From the NCBI GenBank assembly GCA_020633495.1, contig JACKDR010000012.1, forward strand, positions 162,437 to 226,436: 64,000 nucleotides of DNA. The letters are read 5' to 3'. Position numbers and translations under genes: made by a program. The notes under the pieces are model-generated. The model made no database searches. It was not told the origin of the DNA and saw only the letters and a program-made list of their open reading frames with translations. Origin of the DNA: Kofleriaceae bacterium (GTDB taxonomy: Bacteria > Myxococcota_A > Polyangia > Haliangiales > Haliangiaceae). Shown piece after piece: positions 26,682 to 34,726 of the stretch (position 1 is its first letter; each line of letters starts with the position of its first letter).

Positions 26682-28112
26682 TCAGGTCGCGTCGCGGTGC
26701 GTCGTGGTCCACGCCGCCATCGCGGCGGCGTAGACCTGCTTGAGGGGCACCGCGGCGGCGGTGGCGGCGCGCCGGCAGTCCTCGAACTCGGGGGCGGCGT
26801 TGACCACCTGGCCAGCGGCGCGGGCGACCTTGATCGTGATCGGCCCGTACGGGGTCGTCACCGCGACCACCTCGCGATCGAGGACGCGGCGCTCGACGGG
26901 GTCGAACCTGACGCCGATCGTCGTGGTCTCGGCGAGCACCGCGCCGACCACGGCGTCGCGCGCGGCGGTGGGCGCCAGCACGGTCAGCTGCAGCGCCGGG
27001 CGCCCCTTCTTCATCGTCACCGGCGTCCACCAGGCGTCGACGGCGCCGGCGGCGAGGGCCCGGTCGAGGGCGTGGCTGCACAGCTCGGGGCTCATGTCGT
27101 CGAGGTTGGCCTCGATGCGCCACAGCGGCCCGTCGCCGGCCGCGGCCGCCGCGGGCCGCGACAGCACCAGGCGGACCACGTTGGCGCGGTCCGGCAGGTC
27201 GACGTCGCCGGCGCCCCACCCGACCCGCAGCGGTGTCCCGACCGGCGCCGGCGTCCACGCCGTGACCGCCGCGGCCAGGATCGCGGCGCCGGTGGGCGTG
27301 CACAGCTCGCGAGCCAGGCCGCCGTCGGTGGTGACGCCGCCGGCGTCGCGCAGGATCTCGAGCGCGGCCGGCGCCGGGACCGGCAGGATGCCGTGGGCGC
27401 AGCGCAGCGTGCCGTGGCCGACCGCGACCGCGGCGCAGGTGACCGACGCCGGCGCCAGCCACGCCAGGCCCGCGGCGGTGCCGACGATGTCGACGATCGA
27501 GTCGAGGGCGCCGACCTCGTGGAACGCGACCTCGGCGACCGTGGTGCCGTGCAGCTTGGCCTCGGCGCGCGCGACGCGGTCGAACATGTCGAGGGCGCGG
27601 CGCTCGACATCGGCGTCGAGCCCGGCGGCGCGCAGCCGCCGCTCGATGTCGGCGTAGTGGACGTGCGCGTGCCCGCGCCCGTCCTCCGTCTCACCGTGCC
27701 CGTGCCCGTGCCCGTGCCCGTGTCCATGCCTGTCCTCCGTCTCCCCGTGCCCGTGCCCGTGCCCGTGCCCGTGCCCGTCCTCCGTCTCCCCGTGCCCGTG
27801 CCCGTGCCCGTCCTCCGTCTCCCCGTGCCCGTGCCCGTGCCCGTGCCCGTCCTCCGTCTCCCCGTGCCCGTGCCCCGTCTCTCCGTGTCCACCCACCACC
27901 GCCGCCGCGTCCTCGACGTCGACGGTGACGTCCACCGCCGCGATCCCCGCCTTCACCACCCGGCGCACCCGCAGCCGGTCCCTGCCCGCCCCGATCCGAT
28001 CGAGCGCGTCGCCGATGACCTCGACGGGAACACCGAGATCGATCAGCGCGCCCAGCGTCATGTCGCCGGCGATGCCGCTGGCGCAGTCGAAGTGCAGGTG
28101 CAGCCCCTTCAC
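26682..28112 (-). CDS. larC: LarC, nickel insertion protein for the nickel pincer cofactor, with His-rich insert
   Basis: Cyclometallase that uses CTP to insert nickel into the P2TMN precursor, giving the NPN cofactor of lactate racemase-type enzymes. 476 residues from the GTG at 28112. The start LHLHFDCASGIAGDMTLGAL and later FHEVGALDSIVDIVG, THxGxLPxPAP-like GTLRCAHGILPVPAPA, ELCTPTGAAIL, IEANLDDMSPE and TMKKGRPALQL are family hallmarks. Residues about 75-152 form an expanded Gly/His repeat of (GH)n-GETED units with over 30 histidines, much longer than the short His stretch usual in LarC. It should bind several nickel ions. GTGA overlap with larB. No larA or larE is in the window. Confidence 0.9.
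   Translation of the reverse strand: MKGLHLHFDCASGIAGDMTLGALIDLGVPVEVIGDALDRIGAGRDRLRVRRVVKAGIAAVDVTVDVEDAAAVVGGHGETGHGHGETEDGHGHGHGHGETEDGHGHGHGETEDGHGHGHGHGHGETEDRHGHGHGHGHGHGETEDGRGHAHVHYADIERRLRAAGLDADVERRALDMFDRVARAEAKLHGTTVAEVAFHEVGALDSIVDIVGTAAGLAWLAPASVTCAAVAVGHGTLRCAHGILPVPAPAALEILRDAGGVTTDGGLARELCTPTGAAILAAAVTAWTPAPVGTPLRVGWGAGDVDLPDRANVVRLVLSRPAAAAAGDGPLWRIEANLDDMSPELCSHALDRALAAGAVDAWWTPVTMKKGRPALQLTVLAPTAARDAVVGAVLAETTTIGVRFDPVERRVLDREVVAVTTPYGPITIKVARAAGQVVNAAPEFEDCRRAATAAAVPLKQVYAAAMAAWTTTHRDAT
27657..27890. repeat. His/Gly-rich repeat region in larC
   Basis: Repeats of the hexamer GTGCCC interrupted by GTCCTCCGTCTCCCC on the plus strand encode (HG)3-6 GETED units on the minus strand. 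About five irregular copies. Likely to vary in length by slippage and hard to sequence exactly. Confidence 0.85.
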
Positions 28113-29107
28113 CGCGACCTCCGCGGCCCGGCCGCGCCGCGGGTCACCGGCTTCGCCTTCGCCGCCGCCTTCGCCGGCCTCGCCTTCGCCGCCGGCGACC
28201 TCGCCTTCGCCGCCGCCTTCGCCGGCCTCGCCTTCGCCGCCGTCGCGCGCGGCTCCACCCCGTCCCCGTCCTCCTCCTCCGCCGCCGCCTCCTCCTCCGG
28301 CTCCGGCCGCGCCTTCACCACCGCCGTCGGCGCGACGTGGCCGCCGCGGCCGGCCGCGACCTCGCGCGCGATGCGCGCCGCCGCCACCGCGGCGCCGAAG
28401 CCGTTGTCGACGTTGACCACCGTCACGCCCGACACGCACGACGCCAGCATGCCGCCGAGCGCGATCAGCCCGCCCATGCCAACGCCGTAGCCGACGCTGG
28501 TCGGCACCGCGATCAGCGGCCGGTCGCACAGCCCGCCCAGCACCGACGGCAACGCGCCCTCCATGCCGGCGACCACGATCACCGCGTCGAACCGGCGGAT
28601 CTCGTCGAGCCGCGCCAGCAGCCGGTGCAGGCCGGCGATGCCGACGTCGCCGATGCGGACGACGTGGCAGCCCAGGAACTCGGCGGTGACCGCGGCCTCC
28701 TCGGACACCGGCAGATCGCTGGTCCCGGCGGTGACCACGCCGACCGTGCCGCGCACCACCGGCGGCCGCCGCGGCGCGACCCGGACCAGGCGCGGCAGCG
28801 CCAGGTACTCGGCGGCGCGGACCCGCGACGCCACCTCGGCGCCCTTGGTGGCGTCGACCCGGGTCGCCAGGGCGCCGTGGCCACTGCGCGCCAGGACCCG
28901 CATGATGTCCGCGATCTGCGCGGCGCTCTTGGACTCGCCGTAGACCACCTCGGGGATGCCGGTGCGGACGGCGCGGTGGTGGTCGACGACCGCGACCCCG
29001 CCGACCGCCTCGAACGGCAGGGTCGCGAGCGCCTCGGCGGCGCCGTCGGGGGTCAGGTCGCCAGCGCGCACCTGGCGCAACAGCTCGAGCAGTCGATCGC
29101 GGTCCAC
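28109..29107 (-). CDS. larB: LarB, pyridinium biscarboxylate synthase, with Lys/Ala-rich tail
   Basis: AIR-carboxylase-like enzyme that makes pyridinium-3,5-biscarboxylic acid mononucleotide from NaAD, the first step to the nickel pincer cofactor. 332 residues. Core about 1-250 with HHRAVRTGIPEVVYGESK, VGVVTAGTSDLPVSEEAAVT, VIVVAGMEGALPSVLGGL and PTSVGYGVGMGGLIALGGML, all typical. The last about 70 residues are an acidic stretch (EPEEEAAAEEEDGD) and then an Ala/Lys/Pro repeat tail (AAKARPAKAAAKAR) like histone H1 or DNA-binding tails, absent from typical LarB. GTG start with TAAGACT (29113-29119) just upstream. First gene of a larB-larC pair. Confidence 0.9.
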   Translation of the reverse strand: MDRDRLLELLRQVRAGDLTPDGAAEALATLPFEAVGGVAVVDHHRAVRTGIPEVVYGESKSAAQIADIMRVLARSGHGALATRVDATKGAEVASRVRAAEYLALPRLVRVAPRRPPVVRGTVGVVTAGTSDLPVSEEAAVTAEFLGCHVVRIGDVGIAGLHRLLARLDEIRRFDAVIVVAGMEGALPSVLGGLCDRPLIAVPTSVGYGVGMGGLIALGGMLASCVSGVTVVNVDNGFGAAVAAARIAREVAAGRGGHVAPTAVVKARPEPEEEAAAEEEDGDGVEPRATAAKARPAKAAAKARSPAAKARPAKAAAKAKPVTRGAAGPRRSR

Positions 29108-29162
29108 GGCGGAGTCTTACCCTGACCGGGGCCGGCCGGGGCGGCGACGCGGCCCGGGCCGA

Positions 29163-30416
29163 TCACTTCTTCTTCTTGGTGATCCGGACGATCTCGATCG
29201 CGCGGTCGCTCGCGGCGATGACCTCGATCGTGACCCCCGCCAGGGTCAGGACGTCGCCGCGCTCGGGGATGTGGCGCAGGTGCTCGATCAGCAGCCCGGC
29301 GATGGTCTCGTAGTCGTCGCCCTCGGGCAGGCCGAGGTCGAGCTCCTGGTTGATACGATCGACCGGGGTCCGGGCCTCGATGCGCCAGACCCCGGGGCGC
29401 TCGGCCTTGATCGGCGACGGCTCGTCGTCGTACTCGTCCTCGATGTCGCCGACGATCGTCTCGACCAGGTCCTCCTGGGTGACGATGCCGGTGGCGCCGC
29501 CGTACTCGTCGACCACGACCGCGATGTGGTTGCCCTCGGCCTGCAGCTCGACCAGCAGATCGGTGGCGCGCATGCTCTCGGGTACGTAGGTCGCGGGCCG
29601 CGCGACCTCGCCGACGGTGCGGGCCGCGCCGTCGGCGCCCTGGGCGCCCTGCAGGATGTCGAAGACGTGGACGATGCCGACGATGTCGTCGACCCGCGAC
29701 CGGTACACCGGCATCCGCGAGTGCTGCTTGTCGGCGACCTCGATCGCGGCCTCGATCAGCGAGGTGTCCTGGGGCAGCGCCGTGACCTCGGACAGCGGCA
29801 CCATCAGGTCGGCGACCTTGAGCTCCGACAGCTCGAAGACGTTGGCGATCATCTCGCGCTCGTCGGCGGTGATGTCGGGCTTGTCGGACTCGGGCTCGGT
29901 CTCGATCAGCATCGCGAGCTCGTCGCGGGTCACGAACGCCTTCTTGCGATCGGTGCGGGCCAGCCGGGTCATCGCGCCGGCGAAGCCGCTGACCACCAGC
30001 ACCAGCGGCCGCAGCAGCCACGACACCAGGCTCAGCGGTGGCGCGATCCACGGCGCGACCCGGTCGGCCTGGACCTGGTGGATCGTGCGCGGCACGACCT
30101 GGCCGAGCACCAGCATCGGTAGCACCACCAGCGCCGCCGCCCACAGCGGCGACGCGCCGCGCTCCTCGAGCCAGACCGCGGTCGCCAGCGCGGCGATCAC
30201 GGTGGCGAGGTTGGCGCCGAGCAGCGTCGTCGACAGCATGATCTGCGGCCGCGCCAGCAGCGACTCGGCGGTGCGCGCGCCCAGGCTGCCGGCGGCGGCG
30301 CGCTGGCGCAGCCGGGTCCGGCTGCACGCGCCGAGCGCGATCTCGGCGCCGGCGAAGAACGCCTGGGCGACGACGCACGCGGCGCCGATCGTCAAGAGCG
30401 TCGACAGCGGCATCAC
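29163..30416 (-). CDS. CNNM/CorC-family transporter protein (DUF21-CBS-CorC_HlyC), second copy
   Basis: Membrane protein of 417 residues linked in the family to Mg/Co transport or homeostasis. DUF21 domain about 1-165 with three or four helices, CBS pair about 185-315 (VADLMVPLSEVTALPQDTSL; VDEYGGATGIVTQEDLVETI) and a CorC_HlyC domain (WRIEARTPVDRINQELDLGL). Ends in KKKK. The GTG at 30416 overlaps the stop of the first CNNM gene (GTGA); an ATG follows as codon 2. The tandem arrangement of two paralogues suggests a heterodimer. Confidence 0.87.
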   Translation of the reverse strand: MMPLSTLLTIGAACVVAQAFFAGAEIALGACSRTRLRQRAAAGSLGARTAESLLARPQIMLSTTLLGANLATVIAALATAVWLEERGASPLWAAALVVLPMLVLGQVVPRTIHQVQADRVAPWIAPPLSLVSWLLRPLVLVVSGFAGAMTRLARTDRKKAFVTRDELAMLIETEPESDKPDITADEREMIANVFELSELKVADLMVPLSEVTALPQDTSLIEAAIEVADKQHSRMPVYRSRVDDIVGIVHVFDILQGAQGADGAARTVGEVARPATYVPESMRATDLLVELQAEGNHIAVVVDEYGGATGIVTQEDLVETIVGDIEDEYDDEPSPIKAERPGVWRIEARTPVDRINQELDLGLPEGDDYETIAGLLIEHLRHIPERGDVLTLAGVTIEVIAASDRAIEIVRITKKKK

Positions 30417-31807
30417 GGCTCGCTCCCCCGGCCGCGCACCATCGGCACCGGACCGCTAGGCCCGGTGATGACGTCGGCCACCGGCACCGGCGCGGCGCCG
30501 GCGTCGTCAGCGTCGGCGGCGGGCAGCTCGTCGGACGCCGGGTCGTCGCCGGCCGCCAGCACCGGCGCGGCGTCGTCGGCGACCTCGCCACGGGCGTCGC
30601 GCTCGCGGGCCTCGCGCGCCATCTCCTCGACCGGATCCACCGGCGGCGGCGTGACGTCCTCGCCGCGGTGCGCGGGCGAGGTCCCGAGGTCGAGGGCGGC
30701 GGCGTCCTCGAGCATGAACGGCCCGGTCATCGGCACGCCCGGCGCCGGCGTGCGGCCGCCGCGGCCCCGGCGCGCCGCCTTCTGCAGGCTCTCGCGCTCG
30801 TCGCGGATCTGGCCGAACAGCTGGGCCAGCAGGTCGTCCATCGTGACCAGGCCGAGGATCTTGCCGTGCTCGTTGACGACCAGGGCCAGGTGGACCTTCT
30901 TCTGCTTGAAGGTCCGGAACAGCCGGCGGATCGGCGTCGACCGCGGCACGAACAGCGGCTCGTGCAGGAGCTCGCCGAGGGTGCGGGTCGGCGCCTGCCC
31001 CGCCGAGGCCCGGACCAGATCCTTGCCGTTGAGGATGCCGCGGACGTTGTCGAGCGAGCGCTGGTAGATCGGCACGCGGGTGTAGCCGCGGGCGGCGACC
31101 TCCTTGACCAGGCGCGCCATGGGCAGGTCGTACGACAGGGCGACGATCTTGTCGCGCGGGGTCATGACCTGGCCGACGTTCTTGTCGCTGAACTCGAAGA
31201 CCTTGTGGATGATGCGGCGCTCGCGGGCGTCGACCTGGCCCTGCGCGCTGCCGGCGTCGACCAGGGTGCGGAACTCCTCCTCGGACAGATCGCGCTGCGG
31301 CTTGGGCCGCCCCGACTGGCCGAGCGGCCGCAGGATCGCCTCCGACAGCACGTAGACCAGCCAGCGCACCGGCGCGACCACCAGCGACACCACGTACAGC
31401 GGGCGCACCGCGGCCCGCGCCCAGCCCATCGGCGACTTGAGGGCCAGCGTCTTGGCGGTGACCTCGCCGACCAGCACGACCACCGGCAAGACGATCGCGA
31501 CCGCGATGCCGGCGCGGGCCAGGGTCGGCGTGCCGGGCACCAGCAGCTCGACCACCATCAACGCCAGCGCCGCCAGCGTGCCGCTGACCGCCTCGTTGCC
31601 GACCAGCACGGTCGCGATCACGCGGCGCGGCTGCGCCAGCATGCGCAGCACCAGCTCGTCGGCCGGCCGCCCCGACCGCGACATCTGCTCGCGATCGATG
31701 CGACGCAGCGCGAACAGCGCGACCTCGGTGCCCGAGAAGAAGCACGACACCAGCACCAGCCCGATCGCCGCGCCCACGTACGGCGCGATGTCCCAGAAGA
31801 CGTCCAC
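30413..31807 (-). CDS. CNNM/CorC-family transporter protein, first copy, with long acidic tail
   Basis: 464 residues. DUF21 domain about 1-175 (CFFSGTEVALFALRRIDREQ; VVLVGEVTAKTLALKSP, the GE-T-K motif), CBS pair about 195-325 (VGQVMTPRDKIVALSYDLPM; VVNEHGKILGLVTMDDLLAQ). In place of the CorC_HlyC domain there is an Ala/Asp/Pro-rich disordered tail of about 110 residues. The GTG at 31807 has TAGACT six bases upstream; the TAG of the preceding kinase gene forms part of that hexamer. Confidence 0.85.
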   Translation of the reverse strand: MDVFWDIAPYVGAAIGLVLVSCFFSGTEVALFALRRIDREQMSRSGRPADELVLRMLAQPRRVIATVLVGNEAVSGTLAALALMVVELLVPGTPTLARAGIAVAIVLPVVVLVGEVTAKTLALKSPMGWARAAVRPLYVVSLVVAPVRWLVYVLSEAILRPLGQSGRPKPQRDLSEEEFRTLVDAGSAQGQVDARERRIIHKVFEFSDKNVGQVMTPRDKIVALSYDLPMARLVKEVAARGYTRVPIYQRSLDNVRGILNGKDLVRASAGQAPTRTLGELLHEPLFVPRSTPIRRLFRTFKQKKVHLALVVNEHGKILGLVTMDDLLAQLFGQIRDERESLQKAARRGRGGRTPAPGVPMTGPFMLEDAAALDLGTSPAHRGEDVTPPPVDPVEEMAREARERDARGEVADDAAPVLAAGDDPASDELPAADADDAGAAPVPVADVITGPSGPVPMVRGRGSEP

Positions 31808-31813
31808 GGCGGC

Positions 31814-31819
31814 AGTCTA
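31814..31819 (-). promoter_or_regulatory. Candidate -10 element of the CNNM pair
   Basis: TAGACT on the minus strand, six bases before the GTG at 31807. Its TAG is also the stop codon of the upstream kinase. Confidence 0.4.
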
Positions 31820-33112
31820 CCCTTCCCGACCTTGCGGCCCCGAGATCGCGGCGTCGCCGACCGCCGCCGGCAACGACACGGTGAACGTGCTTCCCAGCCC
31901 CGGCGTGCTGTCGACCCAGATCCGGCCGCCCTGGGACTCGACGTAGGCCTTGGCGAGGGCGAGCCCCAGCCCGGTGCCGCCGAACGCGCGGGTCGACGAC
32001 TGGTCGACCTGGAAGAACGGCTCGAAGATGTGCGGCAGCTGCTCGGCGGCGATGCCGATGCCGGAGTCGCGCACCACGATCTGGACGCCGACGTCGCCGC
32101 CCTCGGGCGCCAGCGGGCCGCGCCGCAGCTCGACGTCGATGCGGCCCTGGTCGGGGGAGAACTTGACCGCGTTGGAGATCAGCTGCCACAGGATCTGGCG
32201 GATCTGGCGCCGGTCGCCGACCGCGGCGATCGCGCCGCCGCGGATCTCGATCGCGATCGCGCGCTTCTGCGCCTGGGGCGCGAACGCGGCGACGACGCTG
32301 CCGACGACCTCGTCGAGCGCGACCGGCGTGGGGTCGGCGGCGCCGCGCCCGCTCTCGAGCAGCGACACGTCGAGCACCGCGGTGATCAGGCCGAGCAGCT
32401 GGTCGGCCTTGGCGAGGATCGTCGAGACGTACTCGCGCTGCTCGGCGGCGAGCGGGCCGGCCAGGCCCTCGAGCAGCATCTCGGAGTAGCCGATCACCGA
32501 CGTCAGCGGGGTCCGCAGCTCGTGGCTCATCGTCGCCAGGAAGTTCGACTTGAGGCGGTCGACCTCCTGCAGGCGATCGACGGCGGCGAGCAGGCGCCGG
32601 TTCTTGGCCGACAGCTCCTGGTACGCGGCCTGGACCGTGGCCTCGTGGGCGGTCGCGGTCAGGTGGCGCGCGTGGGCGTGGTGCAGCAAGAGGCCGAGGA
32701 CGTCGGCGAGGTGACCGGCCGCGACCTCGGCGCGCGGGCCACGGGCGCGGACCTGCGCCGCGGGGTCACCGCCGATCCGGACCTCGCGGACGACGTCGTC
32801 GGCGCGTGGCGGGTCGACGCCGGCGCCGCCCGGCGGCGGCGAGATGCGGCCGCCGCGGGCGTCCTCCAGCACCAGCGCCACGCCGTGGGCGTCGGAGAAG
32901 CCCCGGACCAGCTCGGCGATCTCGTCGAGGGAGACCAGCGCGTCGAGGTCGACGGGGCCGTCGAGGTCGAGGCTCGCGGCGCCGTGGCCATCACCCGGAC
33001 CTGGGCTCGACGGGGCCGCGGCGCCCGCCGAGCCGGGAGATTCTGGAGGTTCGGCCCGGGAGTCGTCGCGCTGTCCTGGCTTTCGCGACGGAGCCACCGG
33101 CCGATCGGTCAC
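31817..33112 (-). CDS. Sensor histidine kinase coupled to an MglA-like GTPase gene
   Basis: Soluble kinase of 431 residues. N-terminal about 45 residues disordered, then a small divergent domain (LVSLDEIAELVRGFSDAHGV), a helical linker, HisKA with FLATMSHELRTPLTSVIGYS, and HATPase with LISNAVKFSPDQ, VRDSGIGIAAEQ, FEPFFQVDQSS and GGTGLGLALAKAYVE. No membrane helices. GTG at 33112 overlaps the stop of the GTPase gene (GTGA). TATCTT, seven bases upstream, falls in the last codons of the GTPase gene. The response regulator is not adjacent. Confidence 0.85.
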   Translation of the reverse strand: MTDRPVAPSRKPGQRDDSRAEPPESPGSAGAAAPSSPGPGDGHGAASLDLDGPVDLDALVSLDEIAELVRGFSDAHGVALVLEDARGGRISPPPGGAGVDPPRADDVVREVRIGGDPAAQVRARGPRAEVAAGHLADVLGLLLHHAHARHLTATAHEATVQAAYQELSAKNRRLLAAVDRLQEVDRLKSNFLATMSHELRTPLTSVIGYSEMLLEGLAGPLAAEQREYVSTILAKADQLLGLITAVLDVSLLESGRGAADPTPVALDEVVGSVVAAFAPQAQKRAIAIEIRGGAIAAVGDRRQIRQILWQLISNAVKFSPDQGRIDVELRRGPLAPEGGDVGVQIVVRDSGIGIAAEQLPHIFEPFFQVDQSSTRAFGGTGLGLALAKAYVESQGGRIWVDSTPGLGSTFTVSLPAAVGDAAISGPQGREG

Positions 33113-33792
33113 GACGCCGAAGATAGCACGGGGGTCGTCGACCGTTGATCGGCCCCGATGTGGGCACGCATCGCGTCCAGGAAGGATTCCCGTTCGATTC
33201 CGAAGCGTTCCGCGAGCCGGACGTCGGCGTCGACGACGTCCCAGGTGCGCTCGAGGGTGGCGAAGAAGGTCTCGACGACGCCCACCCCCGACACCGCCTG
33301 GGCCTCCATCAGGGGCCGGTGCGGGTCCCCGAACCGGTCGGCGCTGGCCATCTCGACACGATCGGGCAGGTCGCGCTTGTTGTACTGGACGACCACCGGG
33401 ACGTGGTCGAGGCGCAGGGCACCGAGGTGGTGGCTCAGGCCGTCCCACGCCTCGCGGTTGGCGGTCGCCTGGGTGACCGACGAGTCGGCGACGAAGACGA
33501 CGCCGTCGGCCCGCTGCAGCACGATGCGCCGGGTCCACTCGTGCATCGGCTGGCCCGGCACGGTGTAGACCTTGAGCCGGATCGAGACGCTGCCGGCGCG
33601 GAAGAACAGCGGCAGCAGATCGAAGAACAGGGTGCGGTCGTCGCGGGTGTCGAGCGTCATCAGCCGGCCGCGGTTGAGGGCGTCGACCCGGCCGTGCAGG
33701 GCCCGCAGGTTGGTCGTCTTGCCCGACAGCGGCGGCCCGTAATAGACGAGCTTGAGGGTGAGCTGTCGCTCGTGGAAGTCGACCTGCGCCAC
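33109..33792 (-). CDS. MglA-like small GTPase
   Basis: Ras-like bacterial GTPase of 227 residues, of the family that sets cell polarity in Myxococcus. P-loop GPPLSGKTTN (about 19-28), the VYTVPGQPMHEWTR segment in place of the Ras DTAGQ loop as in MglA, and VVVQYNKRDLP as the guanine-specificity NKxD motif. It is longer than MglA (about 195 residues) by a C-terminal extension (AERFGIERESFLDAMRAHIG and a Ser/Thr tail). No MglB (roadblock) gene is adjacent, so it may be a paralogue rather than the motility switch itself. GTG start; TAGGCT ten bases upstream. Overlaps a histidine kinase gene downstream. Confidence 0.85.
   Translation of the reverse strand: MAQVDFHERQLTLKLVYYGPPLSGKTTNLRALHGRVDALNRGRLMTLDTRDDRTLFFDLLPLFFRAGSVSIRLKVYTVPGQPMHEWTRRIVLQRADGVVFVADSSVTQATANREAWDGLSHHLGALRLDHVPVVVQYNKRDLPDRVEMASADRFGDPHRPLMEAQAVSGVGVVETFFATLERTWDVVDADVRLAERFGIERESFLDAMRAHIGADQRSTTPVLSSAS
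33120..33125 (-). promoter_or_regulatory. Candidate internal promoter for the histidine kinase
   Basis: TATCTT (inside TGCTATCTT, an extended -10) seven bases before the GTG at 33112. It uses the codons CTA TCT at the end of the GTPase gene; both are rare in this GC-rich context, which supports selection for the promoter. Confidence 0.45.
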
Positions 33793-33802
33793 GTCGCGAT
33801 CG

Positions 33803-33808
33803 AGCCTA
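33803..33808 (-). promoter_or_regulatory. Candidate -10 element of the MglA-like gene
   Basis: TGCTAGGCT with TAGGCT at 33803-33808, ten bases before the GTG at 33792. Confidence 0.4.
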
Positions 33809-33862
33809 GCACGGAGTCCCGACCGCCTGGTGCGGCGTCGAGGCGCTGCCCCGGGCCCGGCG

Positions 33863-34675
33863 CTACCGGCCGGCGGTCCCCGGCGCCCCGGCCGGCGGGG
33901 TCGGCCGCGACGTCGGCGGCGGCGTCGGCCGCGGGGGCGGCGGCCGGGTCGAACCCGGCAGCGGCGGCGGCCGCGTCGCCGCCTCCCGGGCCCGCCGCGC
34001 CACCACCGCGTAGACCAGGCCGATCACGATGACCACGACCAGCGCGGCGACCATGGCCAGGGTGCCGCGGTACGGCTTGGCGCGCCGCCGGGGATCGGTC
34101 GCGGCGGTCGCCAGCAGGGTCACCTCGGTCATCTTGGCGATGCGCGCCAGCTGCCGGGCGGCCTGGTCGTCGTCGGGCCGATGGCGCAGGACCTCGCGGT
34201 AGCGGCGCGCCGCCCACGGGTAGGCGCCGGCGGCGGCGACCGCCTCGACGAAGCGATCGTGGGCCGCGTCGTCCTGCCAGCGAGCCTCGGCGTCGCGCCA
34301 CGCCTGCTGCAGGTCGTCGCCGACCGGCGCCTGGGCGCGGGCGAACGCCGCCATCTTGTCGGCGGCCAGGCCGCAGGCGCGGCACGCCGGCGCCTCCGGC
34401 TGGGTCAGGTCGCACTTGGGGCAGGTCATGCGCGGCCCGGCGTCGGCCGCGGGCGACGGGGTCGCCGCGGTCGGCGACGGCGCCGCGGGCGCGGCCTCGG
34501 CGGCGGCGGGCGACGGCGACGAGGCGTCGGCGGCGTCGGCGGCGTCGGCGGCGGGCCGGGTCGGCGCCACCACGAAGCGCTCGTCGCAGGCGCCGCAGTG
34601 GACCTCGATCCCGCCGTCGACGACCGCGAAGTCGGCGACCACGATCTCGCGGCAGCGCTCGCACTGCAGCTTCAT
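33863..34675 (-). CDS. Zinc-ribbon membrane protein of unknown function
   Basis: 270 residues. An MJ0042-like zinc ribbon at the N-terminus (Cys5, Cys8, Cys27, Cys30), an Ala/Pro linker, a second ribbon (CPKCDLTQPEAPACRACG), a helical TPR-like part (AAGAYPWAARRYREVLRHRP), then one transmembrane helix (LAMVAALVVVIVIGLVYAVV) and a Pro-rich tail. The cytoplasmic zinc-ribbon plus membrane anchor design recalls myxobacterial focal-adhesion or regulatory proteins, but no specific function is evident. TATCCT stands seven bases upstream of the ATG (34683-34688). Confidence 0.7.
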   Translation of the reverse strand: MKLQCERCREIVVADFAVVDGGIEVHCGACDERFVVAPTRPAADAADAADASSPSPAAAEAAPAAPSPTAATPSPAADAGPRMTCPKCDLTQPEAPACRACGLAADKMAAFARAQAPVGDDLQQAWRDAEARWQDDAAHDRFVEAVAAAGAYPWAARRYREVLRHRPDDDQAARQLARIAKMTEVTLLATAATDPRRRAKPYRGTLAMVAALVVVIVIGLVYAVVARRAREAATRPPPLPGSTRPPPPRPTPPPTSRPTPPAGAPGTAGR

Positions 34676-34682
34676 CGCCGCG

Positions 34683-34688
34683 AGGATA
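34683..34688 (-). promoter_or_regulatory. Candidate -10 element of the zinc-ribbon gene
   Basis: TATCCT on the minus strand, seven bases before the ATG at 34675. Confidence 0.4.
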
Positions 34689-34726
34689 CCAGGCCGCGCG
34701 CCGCGGCGCGGGCCCGGCGCCGGCGG

